Shown here: positions 33,398 through 43,051 of the stretch, piece after piece
Layout of the letters: every line of letters begins with the position of its first letter
Position numbering within the stretch: position 1 is the stretch's first letter
Assembly: GCA_030428705.1 (NCBI GenBank)
Contig: JAUIDI010000001.1
Span: 868,001-932,000 of the forward strand
Direction of reading: 5' to 3'
Source: Bacteroidia bacterium
GTDB lineage: Bacteria > Bacteroidota > Bacteroidia > Flavobacteriales > Flavobacteriaceae
DNA: 64,000 nt
Made by a program: the position numbers and the translations under genes
The notes under the pieces: generated by a model
Told to the model about the DNA's origin: nothing
The model's database searches: none
Seen by the model: only the letters and a program-made list of their open reading frames with translations

Positions 33398-33505
33398 AAT
33401 GAGTATAATAAAAATTTTCCGCATAGATCAACCGCTGCGCTTTCGCATTAAAAATTTAATTATTTCGGTCGGTATGCAAAAAATTAAATTTGTTTATGCT
33501 CATTT
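33398..33505. repeat. Large imperfect palindrome upstream of the M16 gene
   Basis: Outer arms AATGAGTATAATAAAAATTTT (33398-33418, written in part) and AAATTTGTTTATGCTCATT (33486-33504) pair with few mismatches, inner arms GCATA/TATGC enclose an ATT-rich loop. The transcript on either strand would form a hairpin of about 100 nt. No ORF in it is convincing. Confidence 0.5.
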
Positions 33506-33583
33506 CATAATTGATTGTTTTGTAATCTCAAAAAATGGGAACCATCCACTAAAAAAGGAATGCTTTGGCAAAATAAGAAAAAC

Positions 33584-33609
33584 CCATCACTCTAAAGTAG
33601 GAATGATGG
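33584..33609 (-). terminator. Terminator of sucD
   Basis: CCATCA (minus strand 33609-33604) pairs with TGATGG (33589-33584), then a GTTTTTC tract; about 50 nt past the sucD stop. Confidence 0.65.
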
Positions 33610-33660
33610 ATTATATATAAAATTGCGTTGTGCAAAATTTAACACAAAAAACGCTATGGT

Positions 33661-34533
33661 CTACCCAAGAACCTCCTTTACCTTTTTTCCTATTTCGGCA
33701 GGGGAATCAACAACGTGTATACCATGTTCCCTCATAATCTTTTTCTTGGCCTGGGCCGTGTCGTCACTTCCACCTACAATAGCACCTGCGTGCCCCATAG
33801 TTCTACCTGCGGGAGCCGTCTCACCTGCGATAAACCCAACAACGGGTTTTTTGCTGCCACTTTCTTTGTACCATTGGGCGGCATCCGCCTCCAATTGCCC
33901 TCCAATTTCGCCGATCATCACCACGCAATCGGTCTCGGAATCATTGATCAATAATTCAACGGCATCTTTAGTGGTAGTACCAATAATAGGATCTCCTCCG
34001 ATACCTATAGCAGTAGTAATGCCCAAACCTTGACGAACGACTTGATCAGCGGCTTCATAGGTTAGGGTTCCAGACTTTGAAACTATTCCAACGTTTCCTT
34101 TCTTAAATACGAAACCGGGCATGATGCCCACCTTGGCTTCTCCCGGGGTAATGACACCCGGACAATTAGGACCCACCAAACGACAATCCCTATTCTTGAT
34201 ATAGTTGAAAGCCTTGACCATATCGGCCACAGGTATACCCTCGGTAATAGTGATAATGACCTTTATTCCAGCATCTGCCGCTTCCATTATGGCATCGGCT
34301 GCAAATGCCGGAGGAACAAATATTATGGTAGTGTCGGCACCTACTTTTTCAACGGCTTCTTCAACGGTATTGAATACAGGCCTGCCCAAGTGTTCCTGTC
34401 CCCCTTTGCCCGGGGTAACGCCCCCTACGACATTGGTACCGTATTCGATCATCTGTTCGGCATGAAAAGTGCCCTCACTACCCGTGAAGCCCTGTACAAT
34501 AATTTTGGAGTCTTTGTTGACTAAAACGCTCAT
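33661..34533 (-). CDS. sucD: Succinyl-CoA synthetase (ADP-forming) alpha subunit
   Basis: 290 residues. CoA-binding N-terminal half with [16 protein letters not shown] and GGVTPGKGG, ligase half with the phosphohistidine in [11 protein letters not shown] and GPNCPGVI. Interconverts succinyl-CoA and succinate in the TCA cycle with SucC, whose gene is not in the window. Own -7 box 57 nt upstream and a terminator downstream, so it is monocistronic although it follows the lipid A operon. Confidence 0.97.
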   Translation of the reverse strand: MSVLVNKDSKIIVQGFTGSEGTFHAEQMIEYGTNVVGGVTPGKGGQEHLGRPVFNTVEEAVEKVGADTTIIFVPPAFAADAIMEAADAGIKVIITITEGIPVADMVKAFNYIKNRDCRLVGPNCPGVITPGEAKVGIMPGFVFKKGNVGIVSKSGTLTYEAADQVVRQGLGITTAIGIGGDPIIGTTTKDAVELLINDSETDCVVMIGEIGGQLEADAAQWYKESGSKKPVVGFIAGETAPAGRTMGHAGAIVGGSDDTAQAKKKIMREHGIHVVDSPAEIGKKVKEVLG

Positions 34534-34570
34534 TTGGTATTTGGTTTCTTGTTATTCCCTTTCTAAATAC

Positions 34571-34597
34571 TTGCTCATTACGAGCAATGCAAAAGTA
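34571..34597 (-). promoter_or_regulatory. sucD promoter -7 box and leader hairpin
   Basis: TACTTTTG on the minus strand (34597-34590) matches TAnnTTTG; TTTA lies 20 nt upstream as a weak -33. The hairpin TTGCTC/GAGCAA (34571-34587) follows within the leader. Confidence 0.55.
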
Positions 34598-34633
34598 TGT
34601 GTTTGCCAGTGATTTCTAAAGAAATCGAATCTA

Positions 34634-35569
34634 TTATTCTTCCTCCAATTTTTTTAAAATGGCCGGAATCTTTTTAATATAGGCAAGTTGTTTCAACTTT
34701 TCCCGTGATTCTTGAATGGGCGTTCCGAAATAACTCTTGTCTCCTGGTACCGATTTTGTAACGCCGGTCTGACCCATGACTACGGCATTTTTACCGATAG
34801 TAATACCACTATTTGTACCAACTTGCCCCCATAACGTAACCCCGTCTTCAATTACCACACAACCTGCGATTCCCGTTTGGGAAGCAATCAAGCATCTTTC
34901 GCCAATTTCGGTGTCATGGCCAACATGCACTTGATTGTCGAGCTTGGTTCCTTTTTTAATGGTCGTATCGCCCGTAACCCCTTTATCAATAGTACACAAA
35001 GCTCCTATTTCAACATCATCTTCCAGTACGACCCGGCCACCTGAAATCAACTTATCAAAGCCTGTCGGACGCTTTTTATAATAAAAGGCATCGGATCCCA
35101 AAACGGTTCCCGCATGAATAATAACATTGTTGCCGATAATACAGTTGTCGTAAATAGAAACATTAGCATGAATGAGACAATCGTTACCGATTATGACATT
35201 GTTTCCGATAAAGGTATTGGGCTGTATTACGGTATTTTTGCCAATTTTGGCGGAAACGGCTATTGAATTCGCTGCTTTTTCAAAAGGTTTGAAAAACTGG
35301 GTCAGCACATTGAAGTCCCTAAACGGGTCTTCTGACAGAAGCAATGCCTTTCCTTCAGGACATTCAACCTCTTTGTTGATAAGAACTATGGTCGCTTTGG
35401 ATCTTAGAGCCTTATCATAATATTTTGGATGATCTACAAAAACAATCTCACCCTCTTGTACCACATGGATTTCATTCATGCCAAGCACTGGAAAATTATC
35501 CGACCCCACATATTTGCTACCAATAATAGTTGCAATCTGTTTTAGGGTATGGGGCGTTTGAAATCTCAC
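34634..35569 (-). CDS. Second LpxD-like UDP-3-O-acylglucosamine N-acyltransferase
   Basis: 311 residues. Small uridine-binding N-terminal domain (about 1-95) and a left-handed beta-helix of hexapeptides (about 98-290) with the catalytic-type His in VHVGHDTEIGERCLIASQTGIAG. It is a paralogue of the LpxD at 38355-39371 and the last gene of the lipid A operon, 18 nt after efp. In other Flavobacteriia such a second LpxD is also found near efp; it may have another acyl chain or sugar preference. Confidence 0.85.
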   Translation of the reverse strand: MRFQTPHTLKQIATIIGSKYVGSDNFPVLGMNEIHVVQEGEIVFVDHPKYYDKALRSKATIVLINKEVECPEGKALLLSEDPFRDFNVLTQFFKPFEKAANSIAVSAKIGKNTVIQPNTFIGNNVIIGNDCLIHANVSIYDNCIIGNNVIIHAGTVLGSDAFYYKKRPTGFDKLISGGRVVLEDDVEIGALCTIDKGVTGDTTIKKGTKLDNQVHVGHDTEIGERCLIASQTGIAGCVVIEDGVTLWGQVGTNSGITIGKNAVVMGQTGVTKSVPGDKSYFGTPIQESREKLKQLAYIKKIPAILKKLEEE

Positions 35570-35587
35570 TTGAAGCTCGTTTCGGAC

Positions 35588-36154
35588 CTATTCTTTGACC
35601 CTTTCCATGTATGAACCGGTCGAAGTATCGACTTTTATCTTATCGCCTTCATTGATAAACAAAGGGACATTCACTTCGGCCCCGGTCTCAACTTTCGCCG
35701 GCTTGGTGGCATTGGTCGCGGTATTGCCCTTGACCCCCGGTTCTGCATAAGTGACTTCCAAAATTACGCTGGCGGGCATGTCGACCGAAAGGGGCATGCT
35801 GTCTTCCGTATTAAAAAGAATCGTAACTATTTCGCCCTCCTTTAACAATCCAGGAGCGTCCAACGCATTCTCTTGAAGCGTAATCTGATTGTAATCGTCC
35901 GTATTCATGAAGTGATAGGTCTCGCCATCGGCATACAAATACTGATAAGAACGCGTCTCAACACGTACATCCTCAATTTTATGGCCGGCCGAAAAAGTAT
36001 TGTCCAAAACTTTGCCATTGGAAAGACTTTTAAGTTTGGTTCTCACAAATGCGGGACCTTTTCCGGGCTTTACGTGTAAAAATTCAATGATTTTGTATAT
36101 GTCGTTATTGTAACGAATGCAAAGTCCTTTTCTAATGTCTGATGTTGATGCCAT
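35588..36154 (-). CDS. efp: Elongation factor P
   Basis: 188 residues, normal length. KOW-like domain I with the tip loop HVKPGKGPAFVR (Lys near residue 32 in place for modification or direct action), two OB domains with the closing GDKIKVDTSTGSYMERVKE. Rescues ribosomes at polyproline. Fourth-to-last gene of the lipid A operon, four nt after lpxA; no modification enzyme gene is in the window. Confidence 0.97.
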   Translation of the reverse strand: MASTSDIRKGLCIRYNNDIYKIIEFLHVKPGKGPAFVRTKLKSLSNGKVLDNTFSAGHKIEDVRVETRSYQYLYADGETYHFMNTDDYNQITLQENALDAPGLLKEGEIVTILFNTEDSMPLSVDMPASVILEVTYAEPGVKGNTATNATKPAKVETGAEVNVPLFINEGDKIKVDTSTGSYMERVKE

Positions 36155-36158
36155 GTAT

Positions 36159-36944
36159 TTATGTTGTGCTAAAATATCCTTTCATTATTCCTCGTTGGGA
36201 ATCACGAATAAATTGTAATATTTCGTCCCTTTCGGGAGTGGCCTCCATTTCCGCTTCGATTATCTGAACGGCCTGCGTATTATTATAATGCTTTTGGTAC
36301 AAAATTCGATAGATATTTTGTATCTCACGAATCTTTTCAGAAGGAATGCCCCGTCTCCTGAGCCCTACGGAATTAATGCCTACATACGACAATGGTTCTC
36401 TTGCCGCCTTAACGAAAGGTGGTACATCTTTGCGAACCAAAGAACCTCCAGTTACAAAGGCATGCTGTCCAATAGAAACAAACTGATGTACAGCGACCAA
36501 CCCAGCTAGAATAACGTTGTCGCCAATGGTTACATGTCCGGCCAAGGTCGAGTTGTTCGAAAAAATGCAATTGTCGCCGACGATACAATCATGCGCAACA
36601 TGGCAATACGCCATTATCAAACAGTTCTTTCCGATCACGGTCTTATTTCGATCCGAAGTACCTTTATGTATCGTTGCACATTCACGTATGGTGGTGTTAT
36701 TTCCTATTGTTACCGTGGTTTCCTCCCCATTATACTTCAAATCTTGGGGCGGGGCAGAAATTACGGCTCCTGGAAAAATATTACAGTTCTTCCCTATCCG
36801 TGCACCTTCCATAATCGTCACATTGGAACCAATCCAAGTACCTTCTCCTATGGTAACATTATTATGTATTGTCGTAAACGGTTCTACGACGACATTTTTG
36901 GCGATTTTCGCCCCGGGATGGATATAGGCTAGCGGTTGGTTCAT
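36159..36944 (-). CDS. lpxA: Acyl-ACP-UDP-N-acetylglucosamine O-acyltransferase
   Basis: 261 residues. Left-handed beta-helix (about 6-190) with YIHPGAKIAKNVVVEPFTTIH and the catalytic His in LIMAYCHVAHDCIVG (near 120); C-terminal helices (GLRRRGIPSEKIREIQNIYRILY). First committed acylation of UDP-GlcNAc for lipid A, in the cytosol. One nt separates it from the lpxC-fabZ stop. Confidence 0.97.
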   Translation of the reverse strand: MNQPLAYIHPGAKIAKNVVVEPFTTIHNNVTIGEGTWIGSNVTIMEGARIGKNCNIFPGAVISAPPQDLKYNGEETTVTIGNNTTIRECATIHKGTSDRNKTVIGKNCLIMAYCHVAHDCIVGDNCIFSNNSTLAGHVTIGDNVILAGLVAVHQFVSIGQHAFVTGGSLVRKDVPPFVKAAREPLSYVGINSVGLRRRGIPSEKIREIQNIYRILYQKHYNNTQAVQIIEAEMEATPERDEILQFIRDSQRGIMKGYFSTT

Positions 36945-36945
36945 T

Positions 36946-38358
36946 CTAGTCGCCTTTAACCTTAATTATTTGGGCCATGATCTCGGCCTCCGAGGCAAGT
37001 TTGCCATTGGTGTATGCTTTTGCGTGCATTTGACAGATACCTCTACGAATGGGCTGCATTAGGTCCAACTTAAAAATCAAAGTATCACCGGGAACCACTT
37101 GTTGCTTGTAGCGTACGTTGTCGATCTTCAACAGATACGTCAAATAGTTTTCAGGATCGGGTACCGTAGTAAGTACCAAGATCCCACCTGTCTGTGCCAT
37201 TGCCTCCAATTGCAACACGCCCGGCATAACGGGCGCGCCTGGAAAATGCCCCACGAAAAAAGGTTCGTTCATGGTCACGTTCTTAAGGCCTATTACATGG
37301 GTATCGGATAACTCCAATATCTTATCAACCAACAAAAAAGGAGACCTATGGGGCAACATTTCCATAATCTTGGTCACATCCATTAATGGAGGTTTGTTCA
37401 AATCGATATCAGGAATGTTGTTCCGCTTTTCGGTCTTAATGATTTTGGACAGCTTTTTGGCAAAGAGCGTATTTACATAATGACCGGGTTTATTGGCAAT
37501 TACCTTTCCCCTGATTCTCGTACCTGCCAACGCCAAGTCACCTATAACATCGAGTAATTTATGCCTCGCGGCCTCGTTGGGTTGGTGCAATACCAGATTA
37601 TCAAGAATTCCGTTCGGTTTTACGGAAAGTTTCTCTTTGTTGAAGGCTTTCTCCAGTTTTTTCATCGTAGTATCGGAAATCTCTTTGTCGACATATACGA
37701 TAGCATTGTTCAGGTCACCTCCCTTTATGAGTCCGTTTTCAAGCAACATTTCAAGCTCATGGAGAAAACTAAAGGTGCGGGCATCGGCAATTTCTTCTTT
37801 GAAGTCGGAAAGCTTTTCCAAAGTCGCGTTCTGGGTACCGAGTACCTTGGTCCCGAAATCGACCATGGCCGTAACCTGATAAGTATCTGCAGGAATAACC
37901 GTTATCTCACTCCCTGAAACCTCATCTTTATACGAGATTACTTCTTTAACGATATACTCATCGCGCAATGCTTCCTGTTCAACTATACCCGCTTTTTCAA
38001 GGGCTTCCACAAAAAACTTGGAAGACCCGTCAAGAATCGGAGGTTCCGGAGAATCAAGTTCAATGAGTACATTGTCTATTTCCATACCGACCAAAGCAGC
38101 AAGAACATGTTCCGACGTTTGGATCTTGACACCTCTTTTTTCCAAATTGGTACCCCGCTGGGTATTCACTACATAATTGGCATCGGCCTCGATTATCGGT
38201 TCGCCTTCGAGATCGACACGTTTGAAGGCATAACCATGATTCTCAGGAGCTGGAACGAACTTCAACGTTACGTTCTCTCCTGTATGTAAGCCAACACCTT
38301 TTAAGGTAACCTCAGAGGCTATCGTTCGCTGTTTTGTTTTTGTAGCGTTCACCGTCAA
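36946..38358 (-). CDS. lpxC-fabZ: Fusion of UDP-3-O-acyl-GlcNAc deacetylase and 3-hydroxyacyl-ACP dehydratase
   Basis: 470 residues. LpxC part (about 1-300): GVGLHTGENVTL, zinc His in TSEHVLAALVG and RHKLLDVIGDLAL. FabZ part (about 325-470): DVTKIMEMLPHRSPFLLVDKI and the hot-dog catalytic region GHFPGAPVMPGVLQLEAMAQ. Links lipid A deacylation to the hydroxyacyl pool; the fusion is typical of Bacteroidota. Its ATG overlaps the lpxD stop by four nt. Confidence 0.97.
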   Translation of the reverse strand: MTVNATKTKQRTIASEVTLKGVGLHTGENVTLKFVPAPENHGYAFKRVDLEGEPIIEADANYVVNTQRGTNLEKRGVKIQTSEHVLAALVGMEIDNVLIELDSPEPPILDGSSKFFVEALEKAGIVEQEALRDEYIVKEVISYKDEVSGSEITVIPADTYQVTAMVDFGTKVLGTQNATLEKLSDFKEEIADARTFSFLHELEMLLENGLIKGGDLNNAIVYVDKEISDTTMKKLEKAFNKEKLSVKPNGILDNLVLHQPNEAARHKLLDVIGDLALAGTRIRGKVIANKPGHYVNTLFAKKLSKIIKTEKRNNIPDIDLNKPPLMDVTKIMEMLPHRSPFLLVDKILELSDTHVIGLKNVTMNEPFFVGHFPGAPVMPGVLQLEAMAQTGGILVLTTVPDPENYLTYLLKIDNVRYKQQVVPGDTLIFKLDLMQPIRRGICQMHAKAYTNGKLASEAEIMAQIIKVKGD

Positions 38359-39371
38359 TCTTTTTTTTCAATTTGATTAATAGCATTCACAATTTTCGGT
38401 AAATTCTTAAAATGGACGTATGATTTGTTATAATCACCATAATTTATGGCAGGAGACCCCTGTAGTACCTCGTCATCCTTAACATTTCTTCCGATACCGG
38501 ATTGCGCCTGAATCTTCACGTTGTCCCCTATGGTAATGTGGCCTACTATCCCTACTTGTCCACCAATCATACAACGTTTTCCTATTTTAGTGGAACCAGC
38601 TATCCCAGTTTGGGCGGCAATCACAGTATGTTCCCCGATCTCAACATTGTGGGCAATCTGAATTTGGTTGTCAAGTTTCACTCCTTTTCGCAATATCGTA
38701 GAGCCCAAAGTTGCCCGGTCTATTGTAGTGCCGGCACCAACGTCGACGTCATCTTCAAGTACGACATTACCCGTTTGGGGAACTTTTTTGAACGATCCGT
38801 TCTTATTCGGTGAAAAACCGAATCCATCTGCCCCGATAATAGCCCCACTGTGAATCACACAATTATTGCCTATAACCGTTTCAGAGTTAATTTTGGCCCC
38901 GGCCAACACAACAACATTATCGCCAATAGTGACATTGTCGCCAATGTATACGTTCGGGTAAATCTTCACTCCATTTCCAATGTTAACATTATTGCCCAGG
39001 TAAGCAAAGGCCCCTAGGTAAAAATCTTCTCCATAAGTGGCCGATTCCGACACATATACCGGGTTTTCCAGGCCAACCTTCGTATTTTTTACTTGATTGT
39101 AATACTCCAACAACTTTGAGAAAGATTCATAGGCATCGTCAACCTTTATAAGTGTAGTCTCAAGACTATGATCAGGAATAAAATCTTTGTTGACAATGGT
39201 AATCGAAGCCTTGGTGGTATATATATAGGAAGTGTATTTGGGGTTGGCCAGAAAGGTCAGGGAGCCTTTTTCACCTTCCTCAATTTTAGCGAGTTTATGA
39301 ACGGCTATCTCTGGATTTCCCTCTATTTCACCCTCCAGAATACCCGCAATCTGACCAGCTGTAAATACCAT
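38355..39371 (-). CDS. lpxD: UDP-3-O-(3-hydroxyacyl)glucosamine N-acyltransferase
   Basis: 338 residues from ATG 39371 (MVFTAGQIAG); the longer frame has no homology and would start in the HD gene spacer. N-terminal uridine domain (about 1-100), beta-helix (about 105-300) with catalytic His in IQIAHNVEIGEHTVIAAQTGIAG. Third enzyme of lipid A synthesis. The canonical LpxD of the operon, overlapping lpxC-fabZ. Confidence 0.95.
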   Translation of the reverse strand: MVFTAGQIAGILEGEIEGNPEIAVHKLAKIEEGEKGSLTFLANPKYTSYIYTTKASITIVNKDFIPDHSLETTLIKVDDAYESFSKLLEYYNQVKNTKVGLENPVYVSESATYGEDFYLGAFAYLGNNVNIGNGVKIYPNVYIGDNVTIGDNVVVLAGAKINSETVIGNNCVIHSGAIIGADGFGFSPNKNGSFKKVPQTGNVVLEDDVDVGAGTTIDRATLGSTILRKGVKLDNQIQIAHNVEIGEHTVIAAQTGIAGSTKIGKRCMIGGQVGIVGHITIGDNVKIQAQSGIGRNVKDDEVLQGSPAINYGDYNKSYVHFKNLPKIVNAINQIEKKD

Positions 39372-39394
39372 GGGCACAAAAGTAAGAAAAATAG

Positions 39395-40624
39395 TTATAC
39401 AGATTCCTTGGGATAACACATATAATATTTGGTCACTTTTTTGGAAAGTGCCTTCAAGTTCAATTGATCGGATGCTTTGGCAACATCGACCAATTTCCCG
39501 TTCTTTTTAAGGATATTGATGTTCTGTTTATCACGATTGTAGGCCTGATTTTCAATGCTGCCCGAAAACACGAAATAGGCGGTCTCATCATCGGTCAATT
39601 CATGTTGTGTTTTGAATGCTTGAAAATGTTCACTTAGTTTAACCTCATCTATTGGTCGGTTTTTTAATTTGATATTCAACAACCTGCGGTTAATGACCAT
39701 TTGGCATAATCTGGACAGTACAAAATCAGGGTGGTCTTGCCACTGCTTGATGGCCGCCAATAGATCGATATCATCCAATTGTGCGAATCTGTCCAATACA
39801 TTGGCATCAAAATTACCACCGTTTATTCGTTTCGATATAAAATAATCGAGATTACCATTACAGTTTACCTCTATTCCTTTCGACACCAACTCTTTTGCCC
39901 TTTTTAGTATCAGTATGAGCAACTGCTCCGCTACCAAACCAGTTTTGTGCAAATAAACCTGCCAATACATAAATCGCCTCGCCATCAAGAACTTTTCGAC
40001 CGAGTAGATTCCTTTTTCCTCAACTACAAGATTGCCGTCGGCCACGTTCAACATGGTAATCAAACGCTCCGCATTGATGTTGCCCTCGGCCACCCCGGTA
40101 TAGAAACTATCCCGCTTTAGATAATCGAGACGATCCATATCCAATTGACTGGACACCAAATGATTCAGAAATTTCTTTGGATGCTGACCTTTGAATATTT
40201 CTATGGCGAGCGTTAAACTTCCGTTAAACTCACGGTTCAGTTCCTCCATAAAAAGTAATGAGATCTGCTCGTGCGAGATATTTTCCACCAGACTATGTTC
40301 CATCGCATGTGAAAAAGGCCCATGTCCAATATCGTGCATTAGTATCGCACACAATAGACCGGCTTCCTCCTCATCGGTAATTGCAATACCCTTAAAACGA
40401 AGTACTTGTATCGATTGGCACATCAAATGCATGCTTCCCAATGCATGGTGAAAACGGGTGTGATGGGCACCGGGATAAACCAAATACGAAAGCCCCATTT
40501 GCGATATACGTCGCAGCCGCTGAAAATAGGGATGCGCTATCAGGTCGAAAATAAGGGTGCTAGGAATTCTAATAAATCCGTAAATTGGATCATTGAAAAT
40601 TTTAAGCTTCTTTGAGGTTGTCAA
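39395..40624 (-). CDS. HD-domain phosphohydrolase, first gene of the lipid A operon
   Basis: 409 residues. KIFNDPIYGFI opening, HD metal residues in YPGAHHTRFHHALGSMHL, MHDIGHGPFSHAMEH and VSSQLDMDRLDYLKRDS. Close in pattern to dNTP triphosphohydrolase-like HD proteins (SAMHD1 type); substrate unknown. The frame is open to 40657 (TTG), but that codon lies within the -7 box, so TTG 40624 is taken as start; no ATG is available before the conserved region. Stop is 23 nt before lpxD, so the two are one operon. Confidence 0.88.
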   Translation of the reverse strand: MTTSKKLKIFNDPIYGFIRIPSTLIFDLIAHPYFQRLRRISQMGLSYLVYPGAHHTRFHHALGSMHLMCQSIQVLRFKGIAITDEEEAGLLCAILMHDIGHGPFSHAMEHSLVENISHEQISLLFMEELNREFNGSLTLAIEIFKGQHPKKFLNHLVSSQLDMDRLDYLKRDSFYTGVAEGNINAERLITMLNVADGNLVVEEKGIYSVEKFLMARRFMYWQVYLHKTGLVAEQLLILILKRAKELVSKGIEVNCNGNLDYFISKRINGGNFDANVLDRFAQLDDIDLLAAIKQWQDHPDFVLSRLCQMVINRRLLNIKLKNRPIDEVKLSEHFQAFKTQHELTDDETAYFVFSGSIENQAYNRDKQNINILKKNGKLVDVAKASDQLNLKALSKKVTKYYMCYPKESV

Positions 40625-40654
40625 AATGGTTTTCGATTTGCAAGATTCATTAGA

Positions 40655-40662
40655 CAAAGTTA
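40655..40662 (-). promoter_or_regulatory. -7 box TAACTTTG of the lipid A operon
   Basis: Exact TAnnTTTG on the minus strand with a TTCG 17 nt upstream as weak -33; 31 nt before the chosen HD start. Confidence 0.55.
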
Positions 40663-40768
40663 ACCAAAAGCATGACTATCGAATTTGCAAAATTGATGGT
40701 TTGACGATTTAGCAGGTTATCATGTTATTATATTGTCAACTTCATAACCGAATAATCCTTTCAAAAAA

Positions 40769-42313
40769 ATGAATGAAATAACCATTCTCTGGGTCGATGA
40801 TGAAATCGATTTACTCAAACCGCATATCCTGTTCCTAGAAGGAAAAAACTATAAGGTAATTACGAGCAAAAGCGGGCAGGAAGCTCTTGAGGAATTGGCG
40901 AATCAGCGCATTGATATTGTCTTTTTGGATGAGAACATGCCCGGCATATCGGGATTGGAGACCCTGAACGAAATCAAGATCATCGATTCTTCGATACCAG
41001 TGGTCATGATTACGAAAAGCGAAGAGGAATTTATCATGGAAGAAGCCATTGGTTCGAAAATCGCCGATTATCTTATCAAACCCGTGAATCCCAATCAAAT
41101 ATTGCTGTCGCTCAAAAAAAACTTGGATCATTCGCGATTGGTATCCGAAAGGACCACGGCCAACTACCAGCAAGAATTTGGAAAAATTGCCATGGATCTT
41201 TCGATGGTCAACAGCGTCGAAGAATGGATCGACTTATACAAAAAATTGATTTACTGGGAGTTGCAACTTGAAGAGATCGAAGATAAGGGCATGTTCGAAA
41301 TATTGGAGTCTCAAAAAATCGAGGCCAATAACCAATTCGGAAAATTCGTAGACAACAATTATATCGACTGGTTCAGTGACCATGATGGCCCGGTGATGTC
41401 GCACACGTTGTTCAAAGAGTGGATTTTACCTGAAATCAAGAACGGGCCTACTCTTTTAGTCGTAATCGATAACTTACGCTATGACCAATGGTACGCGTTC
41501 GAAGACACGGTAAGTTCATTTTTTAAAAAGACCAAGGAAAAATCGTATTTCAGTATTTTACCCACGGCAACCCAATACGCCCGCAATGCAATTTTTTCGG
41601 GATTGATGCCATTGGATATGGAAAAAAAATATCCCGAATGGTGGAAAAACGATACCGATGAGGGCGGAAAAAATCTTTTTGAGAACAAGTTTTTGGGCGA
41701 GCAAATAAAAAGGCTCGGGCTTGATCTAAAATGGGAATACCATAAAATTAGCAGTCTAAAACAGGGAAGACAGTTGTCACAAAATTTTAGATCTCAAAAA
41801 GACAATGACCTTACCGCTATTGTATATAATTTCGTCGATATGCTTTCACATTCAAAGACCGAAATGGATGTTATCAAAGAATTGGCATCGAACGACAAGT
41901 CATATAGGTCGCTGACCCAAAGTTGGTTCAAAAACTCTCCTTTATTGGAGATTATTCAGCAGGCTCAGGGTATGGGAATGAAACTGATCATTACTACCGA
42001 TCATGGAACCATCAATGTTAAGCAACCCTCGAAGGTAATCGGCGATAAGGATACCAGCTTGAACCTTCGATACAAAACGGGACGAAGTTTATCTTATGAG
42101 GAAAAAGATGTTTTGGAGGCTCGTGATCCGCGCCGTATTCATTTACCGAGCATAAACATGAGCAGTTCGTTCATTTTTGCCAAAAACGATCTTTTCTTTG
42201 CGTACCCGAACAACTATAACCATTATGTAAGCTATTATCGAAACACCTATCAGCATGGGGGGGTATCATTAGAGGAAATGGTTATTCCGTTTGTGGTGTT
42301 GGAGCCAAGGTGA
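40769..42313 (+). CDS. porX: Response regulator with PglZ phosphatase domain, type IX secretion regulator
   Basis: 514 residues. CheY-like receiver (about 1-125) with phosphorylated Asp54 in VFLDENMPG and the acid pair WVDDEID; linker helices (130-190); PglZ/alkaline phosphatase-like domain (about 200-514) with VVIDNLRYDQW, TATQYARNAIFSGLMP, MLSHSKTEMD, ITTDHGTINV and NYNHYVSYYRNTYQHGG, which carry the zinc ligands. PorX with the kinase PorY controls T9SS gene expression in Bacteroidota and its PglZ domain cleaves oligonucleotides. PorY is not in the window. Confidence 0.96.
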   Translation: MNEITILWVDDEIDLLKPHILFLEGKNYKVITSKSGQEALEELANQRIDIVFLDENMPGISGLETLNEIKIIDSSIPVVMITKSEEEFIMEEAIGSKIADYLIKPVNPNQILLSLKKNLDHSRLVSERTTANYQQEFGKIAMDLSMVNSVEEWIDLYKKLIYWELQLEEIEDKGMFEILESQKIEANNQFGKFVDNNYIDWFSDHDGPVMSHTLFKEWILPEIKNGPTLLVVIDNLRYDQWYAFEDTVSSFFKKTKEKSYFSILPTATQYARNAIFSGLMPLDMEKKYPEWWKNDTDEGGKNLFENKFLGEQIKRLGLDLKWEYHKISSLKQGRQLSQNFRSQKDNDLTAIVYNFVDMLSHSKTEMDVIKELASNDKSYRSLTQSWFKNSPLLEIIQQAQGMGMKLIITTDHGTINVKQPSKVIGDKDTSLNLRYKTGRSLSYEEKDVLEARDPRRIHLPSINMSSSFIFAKNDLFFAYPNNYNHYVSYYRNTYQHGGVSLEEMVIPFVVLEPR

Positions 42314-42431
42314 TGAAATGCACCCTTAATGCAACATTCAAACAATATTATAGTCAAATAAAACCTCCTGCTTCTTTAACGATTATTTATCGGCTAGCAA
42401 GGGATAGTAATTTCACTGCGTTTTTGATATC

Positions 42432-42890
42432 ATGTTAATACAATACAACAAAAAACAATTACAGGAAATCTCCAAGCAGATTTTAGATAAGGCAAGTTCT
42501 AAAACCTTATGTTTCTACGGCGATATGGGTGCTGGTAAGACGACTTTGATCAAAGCTTTGGTCAAAGAACTGGGAGGACAAGAAACAGCCAACAGCCCTA
42601 CCTTCGGTATTGTCAATGAATATCACTTTCAAGAAGGAAAGCTTTTAGGGTATCATTTTGATTTTTATCGCCTTGATGACGAAACGGAAGCTTTGGACCT
42701 AGGGCTGGAAGACTACTTAAGCCAGGATTGTTGGATTTTCATGGAATGGCCAGAAAAGATTCCTTCCTTCCTGCCGATAGAGAGAACCGAGATCCATATT
42801 AATATCACCGGTGCAAGCACACGCGAACTAAAAATTCAAAATACCCCTGGGAATTCCCCGACCAAAAAAACCGTTGATTACTACTTTTAA
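42432..42890 (+). CDS. tsaE: tRNA threonylcarbamoyladenosine biosynthesis ATPase
   Basis: 152 residues. Walker A GDMGAGKTTLIKAL near 30-43, switch NSPTFGIVNEY, and HFDFYRLDD, with IFMEWPEKIP near 112. Works with TsaD and TsaB on t6A37 of tRNA. Neither partner is here. The last 15 residues (NTPGNSPTKK) are unusual but not disruptive. Confidence 0.95.
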   Translation: MLIQYNKKQLQEISKQILDKASSKTLCFYGDMGAGKTTLIKALVKELGGQETANSPTFGIVNEYHFQEGKLLGYHFDFYRLDDETEALDLGLEDYLSQDCWIFMEWPEKIPSFLPIERTEIHINITGASTRELKIQNTPGNSPTKKTVDYYF

Positions 42891-43051
42891 TGGATAATTT
42901 TTTGTGTTCCGGATTTAGACCTAATCCGATGAAATGCATTTTTTTAGGACAAAATGTTTAATTTTTACGTTGAAATGCACTTTTTAATAGTTTTTATTCT
43001 TACATTCGCAGCAAGTAGTTGTAAGAATTCTAAACTAAAAACCCCAAAAAG

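Noticed and set aside
33399-33620. 73-codon ORF between sucD and the M16 gene
   Set aside because: It runs through a palindrome and a terminator; its residues reflect the repeat.
40625-40657. N-terminal extension of the HD protein to TTG 40657
   Set aside because: That codon lies within the exact -7 box TAACTTTG (40655-40662), so it would be upstream of the transcript start.
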